DNA of 64,000 bases, taken from assembly GCA_036571765.1 (NCBI GenBank), contig BROE01000020.1:16278780-16342779 (forward strand). Reading direction: 5' to 3'. The position numbers were made by a program, and so were the translations under genes. Below, in pieces: positions 24,801-35,300 of this stretch (the stretch's first letter is position 1; every line of letters starts with the position of its first letter). The notes beneath the pieces are model-generated. The model ran no database searches and was not told where the DNA came from. It worked only from the letters and a program-made list of their open reading frames with translations. This DNA comes from Plecoglossus altivelis. Lineage: Eukaryota > Chordata > Actinopteri > Osmeriformes > Plecoglossidae.

Positions 24801-26281
24801 CAGCTACAGACGATTGCGTAGCTGGCATGGCTTCTGAGGAGCTTTCACAGAGTCCCCTCACGCCACCAGTCCACAACCGTACACCTGATCTACAGCGTCC
24901 AGAGAGGTTTCATGGGATACCTTCCAGCTGGGGAGAAGCTGGCCAACTCCAACTTACTCTGGGAAGAACAAAAGGTCCTCAAAAGGGCAGATATTCGGAG
25001 CTGTCGCTTCACTGAGGAAGTGTGTTTTGATTGAATAAAAAGAGAGCCAATCAAGGTGTGTGTTTGTATTAGGAAACCAAACCTGATAGCCTGGGGGGGG
25101 GGGGGGGATTAAACTGGTAGACCTATTTAGTTTTAATCAACAATGCTACCGAATCAAAAGAATGTCAAATGTGTATACAGGTTCCCCTTTTCAAGATACT
25201 GGATATTAGCTGAGGTAGATCAAGTGGTTACATTAGACCTGCTGCACTAGCAGACTTCAACTTCAGACTTTAATGAATGATTTAGGGCTGAGTGCTTCAG
25301 AGCAATGGAAACTGACATCCTGACTAAGCCCATGACCACAACTGTAAATCACCTCCAAATTAGGAAGCCTACCAGGTAGGCTTCCATTTGCTACATCAAT
25401 TTGCCAAATGGTCATTTCTTAAATGCATAAATATCTATGCATTCTAAAAGGTTAAGTGAGCAACCTAATTGGATAAACGCAGCGTAGTGTTGCATTAACA
25501 CACCCAGTGTCTTTCCATACCCTAGCAAGGGATATTGAATGTCTCCTGTCACTTTTGACAAATTGGGGTGGAGAACTTAGGAGGGAATATATTCCAACCG
25601 TAAATATTTATCATGTTAAAAAGATGTTGTTGACATCGTCACGCTCATTGGCTGTGAACAGCGGCATTCAGTTGATCAACTCAAGAGCTGTCAATTCTTA
25701 CATCTTAAATGACAGCTAAGCTGCCAGTCGACCTAGGCTAGCTATCTTCAGTGTTTCGACGGATGTTCGCGTGTAATAATACGCCTATACTGTCTGCTGG
25801 TAGTTAGATAGTAAAGCGCGATTTATCTTGGCGAGTGTTCACCTATTCGGAATGGTTTATTGAACGTCAAGGTAAGGCCTATTGAAACAAGGAATTTACA
25901 CTTGACTAGCTAGCGTTAGTTGGCTAGCCAGCGAGCAGGCTAATTGACAGGTGCAGGAATGTATGACAGGGCCTGGCTAGCAAGCGCAAGCTACGCGCTT
26001 AGCTAGCACTAGCGATGCCGTTAGCGCAGTGGACTCATGCTACGGGGAAATGATCATAATTAGCTACCCCACTGACAACACTAAGCGCGTTGCGTTAAAT
26101 GTTGTTATCTAGCTAGCTGGATATGTCTCGAATTCGTTACCGTAATGTGGGCCTGCCCCCCTCCCCACCAGACTGTCACTGAAAGACACCCCTCTGAAGC
26201 AAGACTTGGGCCCTCCCTCTTACCTCGGAATTTCAGTTCGTGCTGTGGCTCCAAGAGCAAAACCTGTTCTTGTCTGGCCAT
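14050..26281 (-). CDS. vapb: VAMP-associated protein B (ER membrane-contact tether)
   Basis: Six exons on the minus strand: 26224-26281, 21247-21399, 17773-17876, 16074-16154, 15479-15658 and 14050-14214. They give 246 residues (human VAPB 243), and every junction keeps frame. VAPB is an ER tail-anchored protein whose MSP domain binds FFAT motifs of lipid-transfer and other proteins at contact sites. Seen here: an MSP domain (~7-124) with FFAT-pocket residues Lys87 and Met89 in KSKHKFMVQ; Pro56, the residue altered in human ALS8; a coiled coil (~170-192, EECKRLQMEAQRLREENKQ); and a C-terminal membrane anchor (~225-244) preceded by KEEGLS. The anchor VALIVLFFVVGVIVGK matches VAPB and not VAPA. 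The start is ATG at 26279-26281, in MARQEQVLLLEPQHELKFR. The exon 5 donor (GTTAGA) is weak. Intron 1 is ~4.8 kb. Confidence 0.97.
14378..14404. promoter_or_regulatory. Perfect 11-bp hairpin containing a CRE palindrome
   Basis: CAGCCATGACG, then loop TCATC, then CGTCATGGCTG: eleven paired bases with no mismatch. The left arm and loop create TGACGTCA, the full cAMP-response element, at 14384-14391. It lies in vapb intron 5, close to the exon 6 acceptor. Any function is unproven. Confidence 0.4.
14515..14705. repeat. GT-rich array with GTGTGTAGGTGTGTACGTGTAC units
   Basis: Compound microsatellite of GT runs broken by AGGTGTG and ACGTGTA steps, in vapb intron 5. On the sense (minus) strand it is CA-rich. 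Confidence 0.85.
14793..15466. repeat. TGTGTGTATGTTATG minisatellite next to the vapb exon 5 donor
   Basis: About 670 bp of TGTG(TG)n plus TATGTTATG units, with later variants containing GAGGTGTATGTTATGCTG. It ends only ~12 bp from the vapb exon 5 splice donor (exon left edge 15479). On the sense strand it reads CATAACATACACACA. Confidence 0.9.
16155..16350. repeat. Polypyrimidine (sense strand) repeat at the vapb exon 4 acceptor
   Basis: On the plus strand it is GAGGAGAGGGGGGAGGGAGA-type sequence, beginning right at the acceptor. On the vapb sense strand it is an extended C/T tract leading into TCCCAG. Confidence 0.75.
17690..17752. repeat. (GT)n microsatellite
   Basis: GTGTGTGCG-type dinucleotide run in vapb intron 3, just downstream (sense strand) of exon 3. 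Confidence 0.85.
17877..18120. repeat. ACAGACAGCGAGAGA minisatellite at the vapb exon 3 acceptor
   Basis: Units of about 15-17 bp (GACAGACAGCGAGAGAA) with variants ending ATAGACACACAGAGAGAG. On the sense strand they read CTCTCGCTGTCTGTC and form the pyrimidine tract running straight into the exon 3 acceptor (TCCTCCAG). Confidence 0.85.
18805..18940 (+). repeat. G-rich tract with G-quadruplex potential
   Basis: Long series of GGGG/GGGGGG runs separated by 1-4 bases (GGGGTGGGGGGTGAGGGCGG and similar) on the plus strand, inside vapb intron 2. The transcribed pre-mRNA carries the C-rich complement. Confidence 0.75.
20585..20815. repeat. (TGTC)n tetranucleotide array with TGGGGYCTGTC breaks
   Basis: CTGTCTGTCTGTC runs alternate with TGGGGTCTGTC or GGGCCTGTC segments in vapb intron 2. 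Confidence 0.85.
21862..21890. repeat. (GA)n microsatellite
   Basis: About fourteen uninterrupted GA dinucleotides in vapb intron 1. Confidence 0.9.
22683..22812. repeat. GA-rich simple sequence
   Basis: AGAGAGAAGAGAGAGGAGAG-type purine run in vapb intron 1. Confidence 0.8.
23036..23182. repeat. 12-bp minisatellite GGAGTAACACCA
   Basis: About twelve copies of a 12-bp unit (GGAGTAACACCA, GGAGTAACACAG, GGGGTAACATTG variants) in vapb intron 1. A multiple of three keeps all frames open across it (…SNTGSNTRSNT…), but nothing suggests translation. Confidence 0.9.
23825..23838. repeat. Poly(G) run of about 14 bases
   Basis: Uninterrupted G homopolymer in vapb intron 1. A second, about 15 bases long, lies at 25093-25107. 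Confidence 0.9.
25895..26125. other. GCTAGC-rich cluster in vapb intron 1 next to exon 1
   Basis: Five GCTAGC hexamers plus several TTAGC/TAGCT words lie within about 230 bp, 100-330 bp downstream of the vapb start exon on the sense strand. This is not a simple tandem repeat. Confidence 0.55.
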
Positions 26282-27179
26282 ATCCCAGCGGTTCGAAGAG
26301 GGTGATCTGAATACAGTCGGTATTCGTAGAGTTGTCTTGATATCGTATTGTTACCTGGTTTGAAGTCTAACGTTATTATCTGTTATAATTAGCTACGATT
26401 ATCCTGTCACCCGGTCACCGCAAAGATCCAGGGTGCTACTCGAGCTACTAGCGGCTGTTATGATGCAGCAGGAAGGGACTGAGAGAGAGGCTTCGTGCAA
26501 CGTCACAGCCCCTGCATAGTCTCCCAACTCGAGGTGTGAGGGGGGATGCATAGCAAAGGACTGCGGGCGAGGGGACAGGGGCGCGACCAAAGCTTGGGGC
26601 AAACCCAAAACCGGGACCCTCAAAGACGTGATCAATCATTCTTAAATGTCGTGTGGTATTGCTCAACCAGCGAGATTTACGTTAAAGTCGTTTAAACGGT
26701 CCGACTCTTCACTCACCTCTGTACTGCCACGGTCACTTGAGATTAACCTCACCTTCACACCCACATCATGTAGTAAAATGCATCAGTGTAGGCCTATATT
26801 CTACCCAGAACAGGTGTTGTGGATACAGTGGACCTGTGTGATCGTGCACGTTAGGTGTTGAGAGGCTGTTCGGGTGGGTGTTCTTCCCTCTTCAGCAGAA
26901 TTCAAAGTGCAGGAAGGTGATCCTCTCCTCCTAACATATAACCTCAGGTGTCATTTTCATATATATAGCCGGAGGGGCTGGTTGCCACCGAAGCAAGACG
27001 ACTTATTACCAACAACACTGTCACTATATACTCCCTGGAACAAGTTAGCACAGTGTCAGTTTCAGCCATGGACGTGCTCAACCCAGAACATGGCAAGACT
27101 ACACAGCTGACACACAAACCTTTTCTCTCACCAACCCCACCTCAAACACAGAGACGCAAATACCTTTTCTTAGTATAGT
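26282..27179 (-). promoter_or_regulatory. vapb: vapb 5'UTR and promoter region, up to the rab22a 3' end
   Basis: About 0.9 kb lies between the vapb start codon and the rab22a poly(A) signal. It must contain the vapb transcription start and core promoter. No TATA box close to the start and no additional exon were recognised. Both genes lie on the minus strand in tandem. Confidence 0.5.
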
Positions 27180-28616
27180 TTTATTAATAAACAGGTTGAC
27201 GACTCCCTTTTTTTTAAGACATTCAGAAATACACTGGGAACAAGTGTTTTCAGGTATTTGTGTTTACAATCGATATGAAATGCACTGTATTAAAAGCTAA
27301 TATAACAACTACTGCTAGGCGCAATTAACTTGTGTATGTAAAGTCTGTAGGATTCTGGTATTTCAGACACCATACAAGTCATTCTGACAGGCGAAATATC
27401 AACAAACATTTGTGCAATGTACTGGTTGGATGGTAAGTACAGTGAAGAATACATAATTAAGAGATTTAGCCACGCGTTCTCAGGGCCTGCCCAAGATCTG
27501 TATTTTTTTTTTCAAACATCAACAATTTACAACTAGTAATATCCACCAACACTTCAAGTTCAAATTTCATAAAGTAGATATTTTCACAAACCTGACATCA
27601 TTTTATTATTCAGGACATTTAGGTTAAAGGGGACCATCACCTGTTAGGAATATACCATTGAAAAGCAATGGAAGACAAAGGTGAATCAAGTCATATTAGT
27701 CACGGGACGTGTACAAATGGCATTTGAATGATACGATGAGGCACCAGCTTCTGTAACAAATCGATAAATGAGTGAACAGGCAAACTAACTCATCAAGTGA
27801 CACTAAGGCTTGCAGGGTCACAATAGGAACACGCTGTATAACATGGACTCTCCCAAAACAGTGAACAACACATTGGTATCGCTCTTTGTACTTGTCAGTT
27901 GGTTGGAATAAATGTAGGATGCCTGGGGAAGCTTGACGCGTTAGCTTGGCAAGCTAACGGCACAAGAAGAGGTTCAGATTGGGTGCGTAAAGTGCAATTG
28001 CTGAAGTACCAGAGCTGAACTGTTTCTCTTCTCTTTCAATAAATGCCTTGTCCTCTCAAGACCAGGAAGTCATACTTATGCCATAATTATTGGTTTCTTT
28101 CTGTTTTATTTATAATAAAGTAACATATTCCGTAAATCATCTTTAGATCTACCAGCTGTCACATTTGAGTTACCCTTGTCATAAAGACAATTATTGCACG
28201 TTGAATTCATCTCTAAAATAAAACCTGAAGGATATTCAGATGACCTTGTATTTGACATAGTTCACCAGTAACAAGCCGCTTAGACATACATTATGGCAAC
28301 AGAAGAAAACAAAAAGTACATATGCTGTTTAATAGCAGACCACCCTAACATTCAGAACCACTATGCCCTGCTATGTAGTAGCCCATCGTGTCCATACAGA
28401 GATGCTGAGAAGCAGCGAAACATCATGCCTTCTGTTTTCTCCATCTACTGAATTAGCCAACAACGGAGGTAAGACAAAATAGGCTACGTTAAATGCGAAT
28501 TTGCGTCGCTTGGGGGAAACTCTAGCACATTCACACTTGTCCAGAGACACTTGTCCTTCATTCTAGTGGTGTTTTCTGGATGTCTTTCAGCTTTTTCTCA
28601 GCCTGCTGCGCAGGAA

Positions 28617-28853
28617 ACGAAAGAGGACGAGAGGAGACTGGAGGAGGGGAGAGGAGAGAAGATAGGAGGAGAGGAGAGGAGACTGGAGGAGGGGAGAGGA
28701 GATTGGGGGAGGGGAGAGGAGATTGGAGGAGGGGAGAGGAGACTGGGGGAGGGGAGAAGAGACTGGAGAAGGGGAGAGGAGACTGGAGAAGGGGAGAGGA
28801 GACTGGAGGAGGGGAGAAGAGACTGGAGAAGGGGAGAGGAGTGGAGGAGGGGC
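28617..28853. repeat. ~20-bp minisatellite GAGGAGACTGGAGGAGGGGA
   Basis: About eleven copies of GAGGAGACTGGAGGAGGGGA with GATTGGGGGA and GAAGAGACTGGAGAA variants. The purine strand is plus, so it is pyrimidine-rich in rab22a RNA. Confidence 0.9.
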
Positions 28854-29487
28854 ATCTCAAGGTTGAAAAACTATAATAATAATAATAATAGCAGGGTCCC
28901 TTGAGCAGAGCAGCACATCACTCAAGAGGGGGAAAGCCACCAATGTTTGTTAGCAGGTCAGCATGTTAATGGAACAGAATGTCTGATTCTGCACCGAATC
29001 TGTTCCCCCCTCAGATGGTTCTGAGCCTAAAGAGCATAGCTCGGTTCTCCCTGGAACAAGTTTCCAGATATCACCCGTTTCATCGGTGGCCAGGCAATAA
29101 AACTAGGTTGGATGTGCAAGCCAGTGCTTACGCTGAAAGAATGAGAAATGAAAGATGAAAAATGTTTATGGGACAATTAAAGAATTGGCAGGACCTCACA
29201 AAATCAGCCTCCCCTGTAAAACAATCATAAAAAACCAGCGAGCGATCGAGGACAGACAGGTTTGCCAACTAACACAAACAGTTAAAATGCCATTTAAGAA
29301 ACATTGAAGCAAAACTAATACTGTAAAATGACTGGCAGCACTCTCTGCAGGCACTCTGGAGCAATTCATTTCCAGAATACCAGAGATTGGCTTATTCTCT
29401 CAACCATTAAAAAAGGGAAATGTGGAAAACATGTGAGCAGTTGGAAAAGTTCTCCCCCCTCACACACTTGGTGGCTGCCGACGTGGT

Positions 29488-29599
29488 GGGCCCTCGTGAG
29501 GCGGGCCCTCGTGAGGCGGGCCCTCGTGAGGCGGGCCCTCGTGAGGCGGGCCCTCGTGAGGCGAGCCCTCGTGAGGCGGGCCCTCGTGAGGTGAGCCCT
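29488..29599. repeat. 15-bp GC-rich minisatellite GGGCCCTCGTGAGGC
   Basis: Seven near-identical copies of a 15-bp unit holding the palindrome GGGCCC and the near-palindrome CCTCGTGAGG. Copy identity is very high, with only G-to-A changes in the last copies. It lies in the presumed rab22a 3'UTR. Confidence 0.9.
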
Positions 29600-30794
29600 T
29601 CAGGGACCGTCACCGGGGCCTGGGAGATACTGGGGGTGGGGGATGGGTGGGAATGGACGAGGGGTAACTGAATCTCATTAGCCACCAGTGGTTGGGCCTC
29701 ACTGGACCAAGACTACCAAGATGGAACGAGATGCCTCCGGGTCTTGGTCTCCTCTGTGGACTGGCTGGTTTAGCAAGGCATGCTTCTTTATTCTTGTTGG
29801 AAAAGTGAAGGATTGTAGGTCTGTTTAGGGTATACTACTTCACAACTAGTTATTGTGTGTAGGCTGCAACCTGCCCGCTGCAGGTAACAGCCATTTACCT
29901 GTCGTAGTCAAGCTGTCCCTCAAAAGTGCAGAACGTAAAGCAGATTAAATGTTTGCAAAGGTGAGGACTGAATGAATAAAACAACAAACAACCAATGGAG
30001 AAATGTGTGCTCAGCCATGCCGACATGATGTGTCTCTGTCAAAGAACACAGAGCACATGGGGGAAAAAGACTTGCAAGATATCTAGTACACAACTGAGTT
30101 CTGCTAAGGCTTCGCTTCATGAATAATGCCTTGCTGTTTTGGTCCTGTTAGAGATTGTGTTTATACCTCCATCTGGAGAATGGAGTAAAACAAACTTCTA
30201 CATATGGCACGATTGGAATCAACCATTCCCCATCCATTGTGTTTGACGGGGCGTGATGTGGACAGCTGAACTTTACCTGCTGTGTCCAGGGCAAGAAGAC
30301 AGGACGAGAGTCTAGAGTCAACCGCCGTACCGTAAAGCGACCTGGCGCTGGCTACGCGGTGCAGCCAGGCAGCAGGTTGGGAGCAGATGTGTCCCTGTGT
30401 GTGTGTGTGGTCAGGACGAGCAGACAGCATGTCAGTGTTGTCTGAGAAAACAACACGGACCTGGAGGCCTTCGGTGGGCAGCCCTGCTCGGGACGTGTTC
30501 GCCAGCGAAACACGGTGATGTCATCGAGCAGGCCTGCCGTGAAGAGGGGGAAACGGTACCATCTTGGCCTCTGACCGACAGCAAAGTGTCAAAGTGTTGG
30601 ATGGACTGATGGGACTGTAGGGAGAGACTGGTCCCAGGGGTCTGGGCGGAACATTGTAAGGCAGCGTTAGCATCAAATGCGGTTCTGTGTGGACGGTCCG
30701 AGGAGACTGGAGGAGGGTGTGGACAGAGATGGGGGTCAGAGGTCAAGGGAGAGGGATGGAGGTGGGGGTCGAAGTGTTCCGGGCCCGGGCAGCA

Positions 30795-32341
30795 TCAACA
30801 GCAGCTGCGTCTCGTCTCGGAGGGCTGGCGTCGCAGTTTGAAGCCCTGCCCTGCCGCCCCGCCCACCGTGTCTAGCACAGGGATCCGCTGGCCTGCAAGG
30901 GAGGGGGACACAAAACTATGTAACACCCAAAGGGAAGTAAAACAATGTAACACCCAGGCCTAAATACAGCGAACATCCGAGAGATCACTTATGGTACAGA
31001 AGAACATTCACCACACTGGGTTTGGTCTTGGAAGCAAAACTGATGCCTCAAACCCATTAAGGTACTCTGACATTAGCTGGCTCATTGGAACACACACTTA
31101 CTAATCTCAATAAACACTTCATTGATGTTAATTGCATTTTTGGCACTGGTTTCCACGAATATGGCATGAATGGAGTCGGCATAGTCTTTGGCGTCCTTCT
31201 CTGACACCTCCCTGGAGAGAGATACAGCACATTAACACGTTTCACACTGGTACCACAAAAAAAGGGGAGGGGGGGAGGGGGGAAGAGACACAGCAAGAAA
31301 TTTGAAGGAAAAGAAGAAAGCGATAATGTGGCTATTTCCCCTTTGTCATGTCTTCATGCAGTGTAACCAGCACCTGCCTTGAAGAAGTTAGTCCACGCCA
31401 GAGCTCAGGTCATTCAAGCCTAAACTGCCGGTCAGATTACACCGTAGTTACAAATGGATCATGATCATGTTTCTACTACTGATTCTACTCTGAACGACGC
31501 AAGTGCACCTTTATCTGTCTCCTGGCTTCGTCTCACTAACAGTTACAAAAGCTTTGTAATGTGTGTATCTGTTTCAATGTCATTTTGAATAGGCACTGTT
31601 GGTCTGTAAGTCAACTGGTTAAGGATATTCATACAATAGTTCGGCCTAAATGGACCTGTAAGCGTGGGTCTGGTGATTCCAAATTGAAAGGGCAGAAATA
31701 TATGCATGTCTAAGACCCGATTCACTTGGGAACCAGGCACTGAGTGAAGTTGAACTACGCCAGGTGTGTTGCCAGGTGTGTTGCCAGGTAGCTTGTACCT
31801 GGCGTCAGAAAGGTCACACTTGTTCCCGGCGATGGCCACCACGATGTTGGGAGGGCCATGCTGCCGGAGTTCCTTCACCCAGTTCTTCAGAGTCTGGAAG
31901 GACTCCTGAGGATCACATGGGGCATGGAGAGGGAGAGAGGGAGAGAGAGAGAGGGAGAGAGAGAGAGAGGGAGAGAGGGAGAGAGGGAGAGAGAGAGAGA
32001 GAACACTGGCTAAACAATATGCTAGATTTAATCCACCTCCTGGGTATTTAATGAGAAGGAAAGGAAGGGGACTAAGAGGGGACAGTGTCTGGTACCTCTT
32101 TAGTGATGTCATACACAATGATGGCTGCAGCAGAGCCTCGGTAGTACATTGGCGCCAGAGCACGGAACTATAGTCAGAAAGAGAGCGAGTGAGAGAGAGA
32201 GCAGGGGAGGGAGAGACAGAGAGAGGAAGGGAGGGAGGGAGGGACAGAGAGAAGGAGGGAGAGACAGAGAGAGAGGAAGGGACAGAGAGAAGGAGGGAGG
32301 GAGGGAGAGACAGAGAAAGATAGAGAGGGGGGAGACAGACA

Positions 32342-32382
<41 letters not shown>

Positions 32383-35300
32383 TTAGAGGGAGAGAGAGGG
32401 GGAGGGAGAGAGATAGAGAGACAGAGAAAGATAGAGAGGGGAGGAGAGAGACAGACAGAGGGAGAGAGATATAGAGACAAAGAGAGATAAAACATGGTAA
32501 GTAATGTCCTGCAGTCATTCCTCAAAGACGGATTCAGTCTTCTGGCTGGAGAAGCCTACATCCATCTAAAGGTCTTTCTCTCTGGATGAACCATCCTTTC
32601 TGGAGGTCATGAACCAGCCTTACAGGAGGTCAGGGCCCTGATACAGCCTGCATGTAGCAGGGGAGCTGTACATCAAGATACCATGACAAGTACAGGTCTA
32701 GATTTAAGACTTCATATACTTCAAAAAGAATGTTAAAAGACACTTTCTGGCTCCTCTTCGAAGACCATTTAAATGGATTTTCCTGCCCAAATGGCTTGTA
32801 TGTAGAGAAGCATAGGAAAATGAAGGATCCTAAAACTTCTTTACAATCACCAATAACTATGCAGGGAAATGACACAAATTCCCTCTTGTGTCTAAATGTG
32901 AACAACCCACTGTGGCTTATCACCGCTCATCTATACAGCGTAGACTAGGGGCTTCTTTATGGCTGTCATAAATGAACTTTAGAACTTCGTGGAAATGATT
33001 GGAAAAGGCAAAGATGCTGTGTTTTGAGAAGGCAGAACACTTGGTGTTCCGGAGCCTTCCGGAGCCTTCCGGAGCCAGGAGGCAGGGTGGAAGTGTGGCA
33101 GGCCTTTCCACCACCAAGTCCCACATGTGGTAACCATCAGGGGAAAGATGAGTACAATGTGTCCAAATCAGTTAGCGTTGTCATATTTATGGGGGGATAC
33201 ACAGTTGGTCTTAACCCAAGACATCACAAGGCCTCGGCATAATCAAAACAATGTGAACATATTCTCCAATTCCACAGTTTGGGGGGGAAAAAACGGTTCA
33301 GATGCGTGCCAGCTCTTGGTATCCGTTCTGGTATAGTATTTTCCGAAAGCGTATGAATGCTGGTTGGAAAGGTTCACGTGCAATTAGCAAAAGCATGTCT
33401 GCAGCCAAACGTCTAATCAAATAGCTTACATATCCGAGTCAGTGTTGTACAACAGAGGGTGGGTGGCGGACCTGAGGTGGTATGAGTACCAACACACAGG
33501 TGCCAGGCTACTGCAGGCAGTAAACAGTAGTAGGTAGACAGTAGCAGGTAGACAGTAGCAGGTAGACAGTAGTAGGTAGACAGTAGTAGGTAGACAGTTG
33601 TAGGTAGATAGTAGTAGGTAGACAGTAGCAGGTAGACAGTAGCAGGTAGACAGTTGCAGGTAGACAGTTGTAGGTAGACAGTTGTAGGTAGACAGTTGTA
33701 GGTAGATAGTAGCAGGTAGACAGTAGTAGGTAGACAGTAGCAGGTAGACAGTTGTAGGTAGACAGTAGTAGGTAGACAGTAGTAGGTAGACAGTAGTAGG
33801 TAGACAGTAGTAGGTAGACAGCAGCATGGTGACAGTAGTAGGTAGACAGTAGTAGGTAGACAGTAGTAGGTAGACAGTAGCATGGTGACAGTAGTATGTA
33901 GACAGTAGCATGGTGACAGTAGTAGGTAGACAGTAGTATGTAGACAGTAGCAGAGTGGCTGGTTAGCACAGTCTCCTTGAGGAGGTGATGTTCCATTTGA
34001 AATACTGACTGTCTGTGATACTCTGTCTTCTTGGATAAAAACTAAATATCCTCTGGTCAGTTCTCCACTGAGACTAAAAGAAACGTGCTGTGCTTTGTGG
34101 GCAGAGTACAAAACAGTGAGCTATAAACTAAACAGTTGGAAACAAACTGGACAGAATAGTTCAGGCCTTAATGAAGATCCATGTACACATCTTTAATTGA
34201 TCCTACAGAGAAGCATCTGTGCTCAGCGTACAGGACTATACTGTTCAAAGATTCCTTTTCTGTGGGACAACAAAGTCTATCTCATCTGATCTAAAGGCAA
34301 CTTTGGTAAGGTAGTCTTTATTAGCACATTTATAATAATAATCAGAGGTGTCACATATTAGCTACAAAAATAAAGATATTTTACAAAAGAAAAAAAAAAG
34401 TAAAACAGGAGCAGACCAAGCTGGAATGAACCGCCTTTTCCCGCCAATTCCATTTTACTCCGCAAATATAAAGAAATACACGATCCGCCTTGGAATGAAT
34501 GTTACCTCAGGGAAGCACACATTCCACACAATTATAGTTGTTACTGGCTTCAAATCCACCAGAGGCAGTCCAACTAGGGATATTTGGCAGAAGGAGAGAG
34601 GGGACTCTGTCTGTCTGGCCAGAGCTGTAGCTCGCTTTGCTACAGACAGTCCTGTGTGGTCTGCCTGCCGGTGCCCAGAGAACTCTAACCGCAAGGCTGA
34701 GCCACACATCTGGCCACACTGCCGCCCTTTTAACAGCTCCCAGGCTGCTCAGTACGTGGAGATTAATGACAGAAATGATGAGCTTGGCAGTGGGTGAAAG
34801 GTGTTCCTCTGTGCCAGTAGGCTGCAGAGTGGGTGCCCCTGGGGGGCACAGGGTCAGTGGCAGAACCCATCCTGCCTTGTTGTCTGCATACAGACAGATG
34901 AGTCCAAATGGATCAGGACTCGGGAGTTAACAGTTCTGCTTCGTCTGCTCCGCTAAATGACTCCACGGGAATCGCGACTCCGTCCCTCTCGGTTTGCATC
35001 TGCGCTTGCTCGATCGATACAGCCTTGCCCTCCGTTTACCCTCCGACAGGTCTGAAATCAAAATCCCCTTTGAAAAAAGCCCAACTTCTCCAGAAGCTGA
35101 AGATCACACACCACGAGAGCTTTGCAAAAAAAAATACAAAATACCGCAGCAGCTTAATATGAAAACAACATCGAGCCACTAAACAGAATATGACCACATT
35201 CTTGCTCACAGCTGTGAGCCACTCGGTCGAAGGAGAGTTCATCAAAAGCAGACGGGGGCAGGCAGAGAAGGACAGTCTGTGGCGGAGAGGAGGAAGTCAG

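Larger units (their letters stand above)
27180..30794 (-). other. rab22a: rab22a 3'UTR (inferred)
   Basis: About 3.6 kb of non-coding sequence follows the rab22a stop on the sense strand and ends at AATAAA (TTTATT on the plus strand, 27180-27185). It contains two minisatellites (28617-28853 and 29488-29599) and otherwise AT-rich unique sequence. A long 3'UTR is also known for mammalian RAB22A; the exact end here is inferred. Confidence 0.5.

Noticed and set aside
14050..26281. Assignment as vapa instead of vapb
   Set aside because: The C-terminal anchor and preceding KEEGLS match VAPB, and rab22a/apcdd1l neighbours match the VAPB locus.
33413..34111. Long Leu/Ser/Thr/Tyr/Cys repeat frames in three overlapping reading frames; also CRISPR-like regularity
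   Set aside because: The 14-bp minisatellite explains all frames. There are no spacers of constant length and no cas genes, and this is vertebrate DNA.
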